Below are positions 16,926 to 27,332 of a DNA stretch of 64,000 bases, in pieces. The position numbers were made by a program, and so were the translations under genes. Every line of letters starts with the position of its first letter. The stretch's first letter is position 1. Below the pieces are notes generated by a model. The model was given only the letters and a program-made list of their open reading frames with translations. It had not been told where the DNA came from and searched no databases. Origin of the DNA: Lysinibacillus composti (lineage in GTDB: Bacteria > Bacillota > Bacilli > Bacillales_A > Planococcaceae); assembly GCF_016908465.1 (NCBI RefSeq), contig NZ_JAFBDY010000001.1, forward strand, positions 124,001-188,000, read 5' to 3'.

Positions 16926-18468
16926 AGAGATTATCCCTCACATTCATTGTTCCTTTAGAAAAAATAATCCATTGTTTTCCCAAAGTTTTGCTTATTTCTT
17001 TATAATCTTTTCGAATATGCGCCCCTCGTGATTCTGTTCGAGCTAGAGCTGCATTCGCTATTAATGTCGCTGTAATATGCATAAAAAATAACTCTAGTTC
17101 ATTACGACATAATGAATCCGTATTTAAGGTTCTAACTATTTTAAAAGAAGGGAGTTGTTTTATTAAACTCTGTAATCCTTCTGAATCCCTAACTATACCT
17201 GCAAGTTCTAACATTTTATTTTGAAGTGTTCTAACAGAAAGTAAATTTAAGTGAAATGGTTTCTTTTGTTGCTTTACTGGTTGGAAGTTCTGTTGTATAG
17301 TGCCATTTGTTAATAAATTTTCAGCCATTAACTTTCCGAAAGTAACCCCTTCTAATAGGGAGTTACTAGCAAGTCGATTTGCCCCGTGGACACCGGTACA
17401 AGCAACCTCACCGACAGCTAGTAATCTAGGAATACTTGTACGACCGTAACAGTCAGCAACAACCCCACCCATTAGAAAATGGCTACCGGGAGCAATGGGA
17501 ATTCGCCCCTCATTAATTGAAACACCATGTTCTTCACATAGTTTCGTTATAGTAGGAAACTTATCTTCAAAATGATTAATTTCGGATATATCAACGTACA
17601 CATTATTTCCTTTGGCACGTTCTTTGTACATTTCATAAGCAGTGATATGTCTTGGCGCTAAATCACCTAGTGGATGAATACCTTGCATAATTTTACGGCC
17701 GTTATCATCGACAAAATACCCACCCTCACCGCGAACTGCTTCGGAAACTAGCCCTCTTGATTTACCATCTATATATAATAAACTTGGATGGAATTGGATA
17801 AATTCCATATCTGCTATTTCTGCTCCTGCTAAATAAGCGAGAGCTATCCCATCACCATAACTATTAGAAACATTAGATGTACATGCATATAGAGCACCTG
17901 CTCCACCCGTTGCTAAAATTACGTATGATGCGAAATAACAATTTTCCTGATTCTCCGTTTTCGTTTTAACCCCGATACATTCACCGGCCTGATTTAAAAG
18001 AAGTTCAAAAGCAAATTCAAATGAATGAATATGAACTTTTTCTGAGAGGTTTGTTAGCAAATAGTCAACTAATGCCTTTCCTGTAGCATCTCCACCAGAG
18101 TGAACGATTCGTGGTTTACTATGGGCACCCTCAAGACCTAAAGAAATAGAGCCATCAGGAGTACGGTCGGTAGGAAAGCTTTCATTGATCATTTGTTTAA
18201 TCGTTTCCTTACCTTGAATTACCAATGTTTCTACATTTTGTTCTGTATGATGATGTTCCCCTGCCATTAACGTATCGCTAATATGGTATGAAATATGGTC
18301 GTCTTCTCTTGTTACAGCGGCAATTCCACCTTGAGCTTTATAGGAGCTACCATTTGTTATTTCTGATTTCGTCACAAGGTGAACGTCAAAACGTTGAGAT
18401 AGAACTCGTGCTGCTTGTAGTGCTGCAACACCACTTCCTATGATCACGATGTCAGTTTTGATATTCAT
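16882..18468 (-). CDS. nadB: L-aspartate oxidase
   Basis: FAD enzyme oxidising L-aspartate to iminoaspartate, the first step of de novo NAD synthesis. The 528-residue chain starts at ATG 18468 (MNIKTDIVIIGSGVAALQAA, dinucleotide-binding motif), preceded by AGAAGGTAG; an in-frame ATG 17 codons upstream has no ribosome site. Other landmarks are SYKAQGGIAAV, HSGGDATGKALVDYLL, MEFIQFHPS, SEAVRGEGG, CTGVHGANRLASNSLLEG (FAD) and the C-terminal RTESRGAHIRKDY, all typical of NadB and the related SdhA/FrdA flavoproteins. Confidence 0.94.
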   Translation of the reverse strand: MNIKTDIVIIGSGVAALQAARVLSQRFDVHLVTKSEITNGSSYKAQGGIAAVTREDDHISYHISDTLMAGEHHHTEQNVETLVIQGKETIKQMINESFPTDRTPDGSISLGLEGAHSKPRIVHSGGDATGKALVDYLLTNLSEKVHIHSFEFAFELLLNQAGECIGVKTKTENQENCYFASYVILATGGAGALYACTSNVSNSYGDGIALAYLAGAEIADMEFIQFHPSLLYIDGKSRGLVSEAVRGEGGYFVDDNGRKIMQGIHPLGDLAPRHITAYEMYKERAKGNNVYVDISEINHFEDKFPTITKLCEEHGVSINEGRIPIAPGSHFLMGGVVADCYGRTSIPRLLAVGEVACTGVHGANRLASNSLLEGVTFGKLMAENLLTNGTIQQNFQPVKQQKKPFHLNLLSVRTLQNKMLELAGIVRDSEGLQSLIKQLPSFKIVRTLNTDSLCRNELELFFMHITATLIANAALARTESRGAHIRKDYKEISKTLGKQWIIFSKGTMNVRDNLYEHNQTRRYVKAVL

Positions 18469-18488
18469 ATAGCTACCTTCTTTACAGT

Positions 18489-18498
18489 TGTCTTGACA
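18489..18498 (-). promoter_or_regulatory. Possible NAD-repressor (NiaR/NadR) site before nadB
   Basis: TGTCTTGACA at 18489-18498 is an inverted repeat with TGTC/GACA arms, 20 bases before the nadB start. In B. subtilis the nadBCA/nifS pair is repressed by NadR (YrxA) when nicotinate is present. No niaR gene is seen here, and I do not remember the operator precisely, so this is tentative. Confidence 0.25.
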
Positions 18499-18665
18499 CA
18501 TATCTTTACATAAAATCAAAGAGATTACAAGAGTTTATTTCATACAAAAAAAGGGCAAAATTCCACTCTTGTAGAGAATGTTTTAACGAAATACATCAAA
18601 AATTTGTTACAATCTAATTGACTTTTAAGATGAAATTTATTGATTTGAAACGAGGGTGTAAACCG

Positions 18666-19778
18666 ATGATTTATCTTGATTACGCAGCGACTTCACCGAT
18701 GACTGATGCAGCAGTGGAGGCATATAGTCACGCTGCAAAAAATATGTTTGGAAACACTTCTAGCTTGCATGATGCAGGTGGGGAAGCAGCTTATCACTTA
18801 GAGAATGCACGAACTATCATTGCCGATAAATTAGGTGTAAACCGAGATGGTATCGTCTTTACAGGTAGTGGAACAGAGGGGAATATTCTTGCAATTCTTT
18901 CGTTAGCTCGTGCTGGAAAAGGGAAGCATATCATTACATCGGCAGCTGAACATACAAGTGTTCATGCTGCAGTGAACACGTTAGAGCGAGAAGGCTACCA
19001 AATTACGAAACTCCCATTCACACAAGACGGGATTATAGATCTTGATCTTCTTGAGCAATCTATACGTGAAGATACAGTATTGATTACTATTCAGCATGTT
19101 AATTCAGAGATTGGATCGATTCAACCTGTAGAAAAAATAGCACAAATTGCAAGGCGTCACAGTATTCCGTATCATGTTGATTGCGTACAATCATTTTGTA
19201 AATTGCCAATTGAAGAATTCTCTAAGTTCGTCGATGCAATCACTATATCTGCACATAAAGTAGGTGGACCAAAGGGATGTGGAGCGATCTACATTAATCC
19301 AAGACGCAGAATAACACCTGTATTTCCTGGTGTCACCCATGAAAAAGGGGTGCGCGGAGGAACTGTAGACACTCCGTCTATTGTTGCAATGGCAGTAGCG
19401 ATAGAACAATTTCAATATGATGTTAATTACTATTGGAAATTACGTTTGCGATTAAGTAAATTGATTGAAGACTCTCACTGCACTTTAATTGAGGCTCCAA
19501 AAGAAGACCAATTACCAAGTATATGTGGACTATGTTTAAATGGGTTAGAAGGTCAATTTGTTATGCTAAAATTAAATGAAGAGAGTATTTGTATCTCAAC
19601 AGGAAGTGCATGTGATATAAATAGCGCATCTGGTACGAAAGCAATTTTAGCAATGGGTTACAGCTTAACCACAGCACGTCAATTTTTCAGAATTTCCTTT
19701 GGTCCAGGAACAGTAGAGGCTCAAATTGAAAAATTGGGCGAGGAGCTTATGAAAATTTCGAAAGACATCAATATGTAA
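18666..19778 (+). CDS. nifS: Cysteine desulfurase NifS of the NAD cluster
   Basis: PLP enzyme releasing sulfur from cysteine, probably to build the NadA 4Fe-4S cluster. The 370-residue chain starts MIYLDYAATSPM at ATG 18666 after GAGGGTG; earlier in-frame codons lack a ribosome site. It has the PLP lysine in ISAHKVGGPKGCGAIYI and the mobile catalytic Cys in ISTGSACDINSASG. It resembles B. subtilis NifS more than IscS or SufS and is divergent from nadBCA as in Bacillus. A likely -10 lies at TTACAAT near 18605. Confidence 0.92.
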   Translation: MIYLDYAATSPMTDAAVEAYSHAAKNMFGNTSSLHDAGGEAAYHLENARTIIADKLGVNRDGIVFTGSGTEGNILAILSLARAGKGKHIITSAAEHTSVHAAVNTLEREGYQITKLPFTQDGIIDLDLLEQSIREDTVLITIQHVNSEIGSIQPVEKIAQIARRHSIPYHVDCVQSFCKLPIEEFSKFVDAITISAHKVGGPKGCGAIYINPRRRITPVFPGVTHEKGVRGGTVDTPSIVAMAVAIEQFQYDVNYYWKLRLRLSKLIEDSHCTLIEAPKEDQLPSICGLCLNGLEGQFVMLKLNEESICISTGSACDINSASGTKAILAMGYSLTTARQFFRISFGPGTVEAQIEKLGEELMKISKDINM

Positions 19779-19864
19779 TATGTAGGTTTGTACAGTATGG
19801 AATAATTGCTGTACAATTAACTTTTAAGAATTGAAACGAAATAAAAGGCGGTTAATTAAATAGG

Positions 19865-20626
19865 ATGAAACGTATCGAATCGACACAAAACTCATTAGTG
19901 AAACATTGGAAAAAACTTACGTCTACTCGTAAAGAAAGAGAAAAAACTGGAGAATTCATTGTAGAAGGATTTCATTTAGTAGAAGAGGCATTAAAGAATA
20001 AGGAACAAGTTGTACAAATCATTATTCGTGAAGATGTAGAAATACCGCTTCTGTGGCCAACGGATAATGTCACAATTATTGAAGTCGCGGATTCTGTCGC
20101 TAAGGAAATTGCTGAAACCGAACAATCTCAAGGAATATTTGCACACTGTAAACAACTTGAGGTAAGTGAAGAAAGTCAATCTAAATGGCGGAAGGTACTA
20201 TTGGTAGATGCCGTTCAAGATCCAGGGAATATTGGTACGATGATTCGTACTGCTGATGCAGTAGGAATTGATGCGGTTGTTTTAGGAAAAGGCTGTGCAG
20301 ATGCCTATAACCCAAAAACAGTTCGCTCTGCACAAGGGTCCCATTTTCATATACCTATTGTAAAAGGAGACTTACTTGATTGGGTAGATGATTTACAGGC
20401 TAAAGGTGTTCCGGTTTATGGAACAGCGTTAAATGATGCTATTCAATATACAGAAGTGGAATCAACGAATCAATTCGCTTTAATCGTAGGGAATGAAGGT
20501 AGTGGAATCGACCATAAATTACTTGTAAAGACAGATAAAAATGTCATAATCCCAATCTTTGGACAAGCTGAATCGTTAAATGTTGCAGTGGCTACAGGGA
20601 TTTTGTTATACCAATTTGTTCGATAA
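19865..20626 (+). CDS. ysgA: SpoU (TrmH) family RNA 2'-O-methyltransferase YsgA
   Basis: Predicted SAM-dependent ribose methyltransferase of the SPOUT class acting on rRNA or tRNA; exact target unknown. The 253-residue protein has an N-terminal substrate-binding part (MKRIESTQNSLVKHWKKL) and the knotted SpoU domain with motif 1 LVDAVQDPGNIGTMIRTADA, motif 2 ALIVGNEGSGI and motif 3 IPIFGQAESLNVAVATGI. ATG 19865 follows AAAGGCGG. It precedes pheS as in B. subtilis. Confidence 0.92.
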   Translation: MKRIESTQNSLVKHWKKLTSTRKEREKTGEFIVEGFHLVEEALKNKEQVVQIIIREDVEIPLLWPTDNVTIIEVADSVAKEIAETEQSQGIFAHCKQLEVSEESQSKWRKVLLVDAVQDPGNIGTMIRTADAVGIDAVVLGKGCADAYNPKTVRSAQGSHFHIPIVKGDLLDWVDDLQAKGVPVYGTALNDAIQYTEVESTNQFALIVGNEGSGIDHKLLVKTDKNVIIPIFGQAESLNVAVATGILLYQFVR

Positions 20627-20767
20627 TTTAACTAAAGTTACAAAAATATGTGGTAATAATGGAGAACAATTTTTTAATAATCACTTTTTGGTAATATTTC
20701 ATATACTTGAAACAAAACTTTAGTTGTCGTAGAATGTTATTGTTATAAAATTATTCTTTATTAAAAA

Positions 20768-21026
20768 TAATAATTAAAATGCGTTCTAGCGAGAAGAGTA
20801 AATATTCAGTGCATGTTTTAGGGAATGTGAGCCTTGACTGAAAGCTTACATAGCGTGCAGAATATCGAAGTTCACCTCGTAAGCAGCTTCTGGGACCAGC
20901 AATTTTGCTGTAAAGGAATGCCGGCAATTTGTCGTTATGTAAATGAAGTGATTGTGAAGAGCAATAACTAGGGTGGTACCGCGAATTCAAACCTCGTCCC
21001 TTTTTTAGGGATGGGGTTTTTTATTT
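20768..21026 (+). ncRNA. T-box leader of pheST, phenylalanine specifier
   Basis: T-box riboswitch for tRNA-Phe. The T-box AGGGTGGTACCGCG is at 20970-20983. The terminator pairs AAACCTCGTCCC (20989-21000) with GGGATGGGGTTT (21008-21019), then T-rich. The specifier codon TTC is at 20871-20873 in GAAGTTCACC. An extended -10, TGTTATAAA at 20741-20749, is the likely promoter. 20627-20740 holds nothing else. Confidence 0.9.
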
Positions 21027-21138
21027 TGCTTATTTTTAATTTGTACCGGTTATGTAAGTTGAATGAAACGACTAAACTCAAAACTTACAATCCTTCAATA
21101 ACATGATACAGCAGTAAATTTATTAAGGAGGTTTTCAA

Positions 21139-22176
21139 ATGGAACAGCAATTAAAGCAATTAGAACAAGAAGCTTTAGAGAAATTGCAAGCGGCTACGAG
21201 CTTAAAAGAATTAAATGAAGTTCGTGTCGCTTACTTAGGAAAAAAGGGACCAATCACAGATTTATTAAAAGGGATGGGGAAATTATCTCCAGAAGAACGT
21301 CCTAAAATGGGAGCACTAGTAAATACGGTGCGTGAATATGTGACGGCTGAATTAGAGAAAAAGGCAGCTGTTTTAGAAGAACAAGCAATTCAGGAACAAC
21401 TAGAAAAAGAATCTGTAGACGTTACATTACCAGGTCGTAAAATTAAAACAGGAAATCGTCATCCTTTAACGAGAGTTATTGAGGAAATTGAAGATTTATT
21501 CGTTTCTATGGGTTATGAAATTGCAGAAGGACCAGAAGTTGAAAAAGACTATTACAACTTTGAGGCATTAAATCTTCCTAAAGGTCATCCTGCGCGTGAT
21601 ATGCAAGATACTTTCTATATTACAGAAGAAACACTTCTTCGTACACACACTTCACCTGTTCAAGCTCGTACAATGGAGCTGAAAAAAGGTGAACCAATTC
21701 GAATTATTTGCCCGGGTAAAGTATTCCGTCGTGATAATGATGACGCAACACATTCACACCAATTCATGCAAATTGAAGGCTTAGTAATTGGGGAAAATAT
21801 TCACATGAGTGACTTAAAAGGAACTCTTGATGCGTTAGCGAAAAAAATGTTTGGAGAAGAGAGAGAAATCCGTCTACGTCCAAGCTTCTTCCCATTCACA
21901 GAACCATCTGTTGAGGTAGACGTTTCATGTCATAAATGTGGTGGTTCAGGGTGTAACGTATGTAAACATACAGGTTGGATTGAAATTTTAGGTGCCGGCA
22001 TGGTACATCCAAATGTATTAGAAATGGCTGGATATGATTCGAAGAAAGTATCTGGATTTGCATTTGGAATCGGTGCAGAACGCATTGCGATGTTGAAATA
22101 TGGAGTAGATGATATTCGTCATTTCTATACAAATGACAATCGTTTCTTATCACAATTCCATAGAACAGAAGGGTAA
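21139..22176 (+). CDS. pheS: Phenylalanine--tRNA ligase alpha subunit
   Basis: Catalytic alpha subunit of the alpha2-beta2 synthetase charging tRNA-Phe. The 345-residue chain has an N-terminal coiled coil (residues 1-85), then the class II core with motif 1 near [14 protein letters not shown], motif 2 [21 protein letters not shown] and motif 3 [14 protein letters not shown]. An inserted [17 protein letters not shown] segment carries four cysteines of a zinc-ribbon type, common in Bacillales PheS. ATG 21139 follows AAGGAGG. pheT starts 12 bases after the stop. Confidence 0.97.
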   Translation: MEQQLKQLEQEALEKLQAATSLKELNEVRVAYLGKKGPITDLLKGMGKLSPEERPKMGALVNTVREYVTAELEKKAAVLEEQAIQEQLEKESVDVTLPGRKIKTGNRHPLTRVIEEIEDLFVSMGYEIAEGPEVEKDYYNFEALNLPKGHPARDMQDTFYITEETLLRTHTSPVQARTMELKKGEPIRIICPGKVFRRDNDDATHSHQFMQIEGLVIGENIHMSDLKGTLDALAKKMFGEEREIRLRPSFFPFTEPSVEVDVSCHKCGGSGCNVCKHTGWIEILGAGMVHPNVLEMAGYDSKKVSGFAFGIGAERIAMLKYGVDDIRHFYTNDNRFLSQFHRTEG

Positions 22177-22188
22177 GGGGGTACGAAC

Positions 22189-24597
22189 ATGTTAGTTTCA
22201 TTAAATTGGTTAAAACAATATGTTGATATAGATGGTTTAGCACCACAAGAATTAGCGGAAAAAATCACGCGTTCAGGAATTGAAGTGGATGCAGTAATTG
22301 ACCGTTCAGAAGGAATGACAAACATCGTAGTTGGGTATGTTGTGTCAAAAGAAAAACATCCAGATGCAGACAAATTAAACGTTTGTCAAGTTGAGGTGGG
22401 TGAAGGGGATGTACGACAAATTATTTGTGGTGCTCCTAATGTAGATGCTGGTCAAAAAGTAATCGTAGCTTTACCGGGTGCACGATTACCGGGTGGCATT
22501 AAAATTAAAAAAGCAAAAATGCGCGGTCAAGAATCAAACGGTATGATTTGTTCATTGCAAGAACTAGGAGTAGAAAGCCGTTTAGTACCAAAAGCATATG
22601 CTGAAGGAATTTATGTATTACCAGAAGATGCAGTGCCAGGAAGTGATGCATTAGAATTAGTTGGATTGCGTGACACAGTTTTAGAATTAGGTTTAACACC
22701 AAATCGTTCGGATGCTTTATCAATGCTTGGTGTAGCTTATGAAGTGGCTGCAATTTTATCGAAAGAAGTAAACCTTCCGAATATACAGTATGAAACTGTT
22801 TCTGAGAAAGCAGAAGATTATTTAAAACTTCGTGTTGATGCATTAGAAGAAAATCCTTTATATGCTGCAAAAGTAATTAAAAACGTAAAAATTGCTGAAT
22901 CGCCACTTTGGTTACAGCACTACTTAATGGCTGCTGGTGTGCGCCCTCATAATAATGTAGTGGATATTACGAATTACATTCTAATGGAATATGGCCAACC
23001 ATTACATGCTTTTGACTATGATTCACTAGAAACGAAAGAAATCGTTGTTCGACTTGCCAAAGAAGGCGAGAAGATCATTACATTAGATGACCAAGAACGC
23101 ACATTAAATGATCATAATCTTGTGATTACGAATGGTTTAGAACCAGTTGCTCTTGCTGGGGTAATGGGTGGTGCGAATTCTGAAGTTACTGAGTCAACTA
23201 CAACGGTAGTAATTGAGGCAGCTTACTTTAACGGTCAATCTGTTCGCCGTACTTCAAAAGAAATTGGCTTACGTTCAGATTCATCTGCTCGCTTTGAAAA
23301 AGGTGTTGATCCCAACCGTGTCATCCTTGCAGCAGAACGTGCAGCGCAATTACTTGTCGAACTTGCTAATGGTGAAGTGCTAGAAGGTACTGTTCTAGTT
23401 GATCAATTAGATAAAACACCTGCACGCGTAGTGGTGTCGCCAGATTTCATTAATACTCGTCTAGGAATGAAAATTTCATTAGAAGACATGCTAGCTATTT
23501 TAGAACGATTAAAATTCGATGTAGAAGCTGCAAACGGTTTACTCATTATTGATGTCCCAACTCGACGACAAGATATTAAAATCGAGGAAGATATCGTAGA
23601 AGAAATCGCAAGGCTTTATGGTTATGATGAAATTCCGATTACTCTTCCTGAAGGAAATACTCAAATTGGGGGGCTAACTCCTTACCAATTGAAACGCCGT
23701 ATAGTGCGTAATTTCATGGAAGGTGCTGGACTTTATCAGGCAGTAACGTATTCATTAACTTCGGACGAATTGGCGCAAAAATTTGCTCTTAAAGCGGAAG
23801 AAACGACTAAACTATTGATGCCAATGAGTGAAGAAAGAGCAACTCTACGTCAAAGCTTAATTCCACATTTAGTTGAAGCTGCAAGCTATAATGTAGCACG
23901 TTCAGCTGAATTAGTTTCCTTATATGAAATTGGATCTGTATTCCTTGGTCAAACAGCAGAAGAACTTCCATATGAAGAAGAACATCTTGCTTTTGTCGTG
24001 ACAGGTAAATGGGTTGACAATTCGTGGCAAGGTGAGAAATTAAATGCAGATTTCTTTGTAGCAAAAGGAATTGTTGAAGGATTATTTGAAAAATTAGGGT
24101 TAACTAATCGAGTTTCTTATGAAAAAGCATCTGTCGATGGATTACACCCTGGTCAAACAGCAGCCATACTACTTGATGGTGAAAAAGTTGGACTAATCGG
24201 TGGACTTCACCCGATAGAACGTAAGAAATATGATTTAAAAGAAACATTCGTTGCTGAATTAAACTTAAAAGCAATTATTGAAACGGTAACAGAAGAGTTA
24301 GTATACTCTGCTGTACCTCGCTTCCCAGCAGTTACTCGTGATATCGCATTAGAACTTGACCGCAATAAACCAGCAGGAGAAATCGAGAAAGTTATTCGTG
24401 ACGCTGGAACAAAATTATTAAAAGATGTAAAAGTGTTCGATGTATATGAAGGTGATAAGATGGAAGCAGGTAAAAAATCTGTAGCCTTCTCATTAACATA
24501 CTTTGATCCAGAACGTACGTTAACGGATGACGAAGTAGTAAATGCCCATAATAAAGTATTAAAAGCATTATCTGAAGCGGGTGCAGAAGTACGATAA
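22189..24597 (+). CDS. pheT: Phenylalanine--tRNA ligase beta subunit
   Basis: Beta subunit with tRNA-binding and editing functions. The 802-residue chain carries the EMAP-like tRNA-binding domain (about 40-150, VVGYVVSKEKHPDADKLNVC), the B3/B4 editing domain (about 210-385, MEYGQPLHAFDYD and RTSKEIGLRSDSSARFEKGVD), B5 (about 410-475), a catalytic-like core and the C-terminal ferredoxin-fold anticodon domain (from about 710, FPAVTRDIALELDRN). ATG 22189 follows AAGGGGG. It completes the T-box-controlled pheST operon. Confidence 0.97.
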   Translation: MLVSLNWLKQYVDIDGLAPQELAEKITRSGIEVDAVIDRSEGMTNIVVGYVVSKEKHPDADKLNVCQVEVGEGDVRQIICGAPNVDAGQKVIVALPGARLPGGIKIKKAKMRGQESNGMICSLQELGVESRLVPKAYAEGIYVLPEDAVPGSDALELVGLRDTVLELGLTPNRSDALSMLGVAYEVAAILSKEVNLPNIQYETVSEKAEDYLKLRVDALEENPLYAAKVIKNVKIAESPLWLQHYLMAAGVRPHNNVVDITNYILMEYGQPLHAFDYDSLETKEIVVRLAKEGEKIITLDDQERTLNDHNLVITNGLEPVALAGVMGGANSEVTESTTTVVIEAAYFNGQSVRRTSKEIGLRSDSSARFEKGVDPNRVILAAERAAQLLVELANGEVLEGTVLVDQLDKTPARVVVSPDFINTRLGMKISLEDMLAILERLKFDVEAANGLLIIDVPTRRQDIKIEEDIVEEIARLYGYDEIPITLPEGNTQIGGLTPYQLKRRIVRNFMEGAGLYQAVTYSLTSDELAQKFALKAEETTKLLMPMSEERATLRQSLIPHLVEAASYNVARSAELVSLYEIGSVFLGQTAEELPYEEEHLAFVVTGKWVDNSWQGEKLNADFFVAKGIVEGLFEKLGLTNRVSYEKASVDGLHPGQTAAILLDGEKVGLIGGLHPIERKKYDLKETFVAELNLKAIIETVTEELVYSAVPRFPAVTRDIALELDRNKPAGEIEKVIRDAGTKLLKDVKVFDVYEGDKMEAGKKSVAFSLTYFDPERTLTDDEVVNAHNKVLKALSEAGAEVR

Positions 24598-24648
24598 GCT
24601 ATAGTAATTGTTTACCTATGCTTATGGTAGAAGTAATAATGAAATTAG

Positions 24649-24690
24649 AAAAGAAGAGTTGCCTTTATTTGGCTAACTCTTCTTTTGTTT
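24649..24690. terminator. Bidirectional terminator between pheT and the membrane protein gene
   Basis: AAAAGAAGAGTTGCC (24649-24663) pairs with GGC-AACTCTTCTTTT (24671-24690, one bulged T). Both flanks are A/T runs, so it can work for both convergent genes; it overlaps the last codons of the minus-strand gene. Confidence 0.8.
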
Positions 24691-25144
24691 TCTTTGGCTG
24701 AATGAAGCCAACCATTGTGCCGATGACTCCGCTAACTGTATGTACTAGGGCATACGTGTAAAAATTAAAGAAAATATCAAATGTAAATTCATTTAATTGT
24801 GGAAACTCATCGATGTTAATATTGGATTCCAATGAAGTAACGACAGTGTTTTTGTAATCAATCACAAGGTAGAATAGTACTGCAATCATAAAAAATCCGA
24901 CAAAGATTGAAATAATTTTCATTACTTTGTCTTTTCCTTCTTTAATTCGTACAAGGAAAAAACGATAAGTAGTATAAAGGCTTAATAGTAAAAAAGGAGT
25001 GACAATTACGATTCCAACTAAACCTAAATTGCCATTAGCGGAAACCCCTTCAGGTTGTATGGTGAAAAATTGTTGAATGGATAAAAATCCGATTAAAGTA
25101 ATCCCTAGACTTATTAGCCAACTTAGTTTAAGCATAAATTTCAA
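24665..25144 (-). CDS. Unrecognised four-helix membrane protein
   Basis: I do not recognise this 159-residue protein. It has four likely transmembrane segments (about residues 8-27, 40-62, 75-98 and 128-150), basic loops (RIKEGKDKVMK) and a charged C-terminus KKTKEELAK. Codon use is like its neighbours and ATG has GAGAGGAA upstream on the minus strand. It faces pheT, with a shared terminator. The 240 bases upstream (25145-25390) are AT-rich with no clear promoter. Confidence 0.7.
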   Translation of the reverse strand: MKFMLKLSWLISLGITLIGFLSIQQFFTIQPEGVSANGNLGLVGIVIVTPFLLLSLYTTYRFFLVRIKEGKDKVMKIISIFVGFFMIAVLFYLVIDYKNTVVTSLESNINIDEFPQLNEFTFDIFFNFYTYALVHTVSGVIGTMVGFIQPKKTKEELAK

Positions 25145-25391
25145 TTCCTCTCTTTAATACAAAGAAGTAGGTCTAATTATTAAATATGTAAATTTTATTT
25201 GTCTGTAAACAAAATGTAAACAATTTAGTTTTCATGGAAGTTGGTGGATAAATCACAATGTATTCAAAGTTGTAGTACCTTGAATATAATCGGATAAATT
25301 TCCCTGAACTGAAGAAGGGAATATTTCTTTTTTCTAGAAAATATGTAATAAATAGAGTAGAAGAAAGTTAAAAGTAAAAAGGAGATATTAA

Positions 25392-25930
25392 ATGCTTCAA
25401 TCAAATGATACGGTTTTAGTTTTAATTGATATCCAAGGAAAACTAGCTCAAATTGTAAACGAAAGTGAAATTATTGTTAATAATATTGAGAAAGTGACAG
25501 TAGGTGCTAGATTGTTAGATTTACCTGTATTTGGTTAGAGCAATATCCAAAAGGACTTGGGCCTACTGTAGACCAAATTTCACAACATCTCACGGATTTA
25601 ACACCGATTGAAAAAATTACTTTTAGTGCCTATGATACACCAGAATTTGTAACACAGCTAGAAGCAACAGGAAGAAAGAAAGTATTAATTGCGGGAATTG
25701 AATCACATATTTGTGTTTATCAAACAGCAGCTCATTTATTAGCGAACAATTATGAGGTGGAAGTGTTGGTTGATTGTGTTTCATCACGTACTGAACGAAA
25801 CAGTCAAATTGGTATTCAAAAAATGATGCAATTAGGAGCAAAAGTAACAAGCGTAGAAATGGCATTATACGAAATGCAACAAATTGCTAAGGGCGAAACG
25901 TTCAAAGCAATAAGCAAGTTAATTAAATAA
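25392..25930 (+). pseudogene. Isochorismatase-family hydrolase, one-base frameshift
   Basis: The first frame from ATG 25392 (ribosome site AAGGAGA) reads MLQSNDTVLVLIDIQGKLAQ and stops at TAG 25536-25538. The -1 frame continues the same protein: LEQYPKGLGPT, then the catalytic-Cys region IAGIESHICVYQTA, to TAA 25928. Family members read PVIWLEQYPKGLGP here, so one base has probably been lost near 25527-25533. Joined, the product would be about 180 residues with the Asp (IDIQ) and Cys of the cysteine-hydrolase fold. It may be a real pseudogene or a sequencing error; everything after the break is well preserved. Confidence 0.8.
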
Positions 25931-25970
25931 GAAGAAGGGGCAATTATTTTGCCCCTTCTTCTTATTTTTT
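25929..25970. terminator. Bidirectional terminator before rnhC
   Basis: AAGAAGAAGGGGCAA (25929-25943) pairs perfectly with TTGCCCCTTCTTCTT (25949-25963), with a T-rich right flank. It serves the isochorismatase remnant and the convergent rnhC. Confidence 0.85.
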
Positions 25971-26909
25971 ACGTTTTAAGTTGATGATCTTCTTTGCTTT
26001 CTCCGTATTGGCGAAGTGCCATTTACTAATCGATTTTAATTGTTCTTCTCCATGTTTTAGCCAGATCTTTGCGGCCATTTCGTCTACTTTATTACTTGCA
26101 CCTTTTTGTAGAGTAATCCCAACTTCGGAAGAAAGACGATTCATTTCTTTTAAAAAGGCATAGCGCGCTAAAATTGAAGCAGCAGCTACAGCGACATGTA
26201 ATTGCTCAGCTTTCGTTGAAAATAATACATTTTCACGAATTATTTCTTTTTCATTTTGAATGTGCTTATAGTAAGTATCACGTTCAGCAAACTGATCAAT
26301 TAAAATATAATCTGGTTTTTCAGGCTCGATTTTTTTTAAAACATGTTTTAAAGCCTGATTATGGAGCATTGCTTTTATTTTACCTTGTGAATAGCCTTTC
26401 CCCTGAATTTCATTATATTTGGTATTGTTTAAAGTTAAGATACTGTATGGGCAGACAAGCATTATATCCTTTGCCATTTTTAACATGATTGAATCTGTCA
26501 GCATTTTAGAGTCTTTTACGCCAAGCTCGCGAATCAGCTCAATTTTATCTTTAGGTACGTATACTGCTGCAACGGTAACGGGGCCAAAATAGTCTCCAGT
26601 TCCTGTTTCATCGGATCCTATAACGGACATGATGTGGAAATCTTCCGGAAGTTTGTCCCCTTTAGTTTTAACTGGAGAATTTGGTTGAGGTGAAGCAGTA
26701 GTATTAACTTCTCCAAATTTACTTGCCTCTCTTTCAGCTCCACTTCCTTGAAACATTACTTTTCCTGATTTGTAGACGGTTATAGCAGTATCAGGGAGTT
26801 TGGCAGCAAAGATTACTCCTGGTGCATTCCGGTCAACCTTAGAAGCTGAATAATATGCTTTTACTTCCTTTTGTTTTTCAAGTGAAAGTACTAATACGAT
26901 ATTTGACAT
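25962..26909 (-). CDS. rnhC: Ribonuclease HIII
   Basis: Endoribonuclease cleaving RNA in RNA-DNA hybrids. The 315-residue chain has an N-terminal TBP-like substrate-binding domain (residues 1-85) and an RNase HII-like catalytic domain starting VIGSDETGTGDYFGPV, with Asp100/Glu101, further acidic residues around ILIDQFAERD and SILARYAFLKEM. The N-terminal domain and length (313 in B. subtilis) distinguish HIII from HII. ATG on the minus strand has a GAAAGGAA ribosome site. It is single, next to zapA as in Bacillus. Confidence 0.94.
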   Translation of the reverse strand: MSNIVLVLSLEKQKEVKAYYSASKVDRNAPGVIFAAKLPDTAITVYKSGKVMFQGSGAEREASKFGEVNTTASPQPNSPVKTKGDKLPEDFHIMSVIGSDETGTGDYFGPVTVAAVYVPKDKIELIRELGVKDSKMLTDSIMLKMAKDIMLVCPYSILTLNNTKYNEIQGKGYSQGKIKAMLHNQALKHVLKKIEPEKPDYILIDQFAERDTYYKHIQNEKEIIRENVLFSTKAEQLHVAVAAASILARYAFLKEMNRLSSEVGITLQKGASNKVDEMAAKIWLKHGEEQLKSISKWHFANTEKAKKIINLKRKK

Positions 26910-27332
26910 AAATTCGTTCCTTTCATGATCAGCTACTGATTTGCGTAAATAAGTTCCAGGTTACATTATGATAGTAATAAGCTTTCCATGATACACAATC
27001 ATCAATAAAATATAACATAAATTTCTTCGATCCATTCTTCACTAAGCTTGTTATCTTCCTCAATTTTACATTAATTTAAAATTTTATAAACTAATAAAAT
27101 TCGTCAAATAACAGCATATTCTACGCGCAATCTACTTTCACGGTAAGGCAAATTCGAGTAATGAATTGGCTCTAAATCGATGGTTATGTTGCCTAATTCA
27201 AACATACAATGGTATGATAGGTATTATATATAATTTTGTAAAAAATTCTAATCTAGTAGGGAATTGTGTCGCTTTATTGGATAATTGCTACTTTTAAAAC
27301 ACCTAAAAATCTTAATCTAAGTTGATTTTTGG

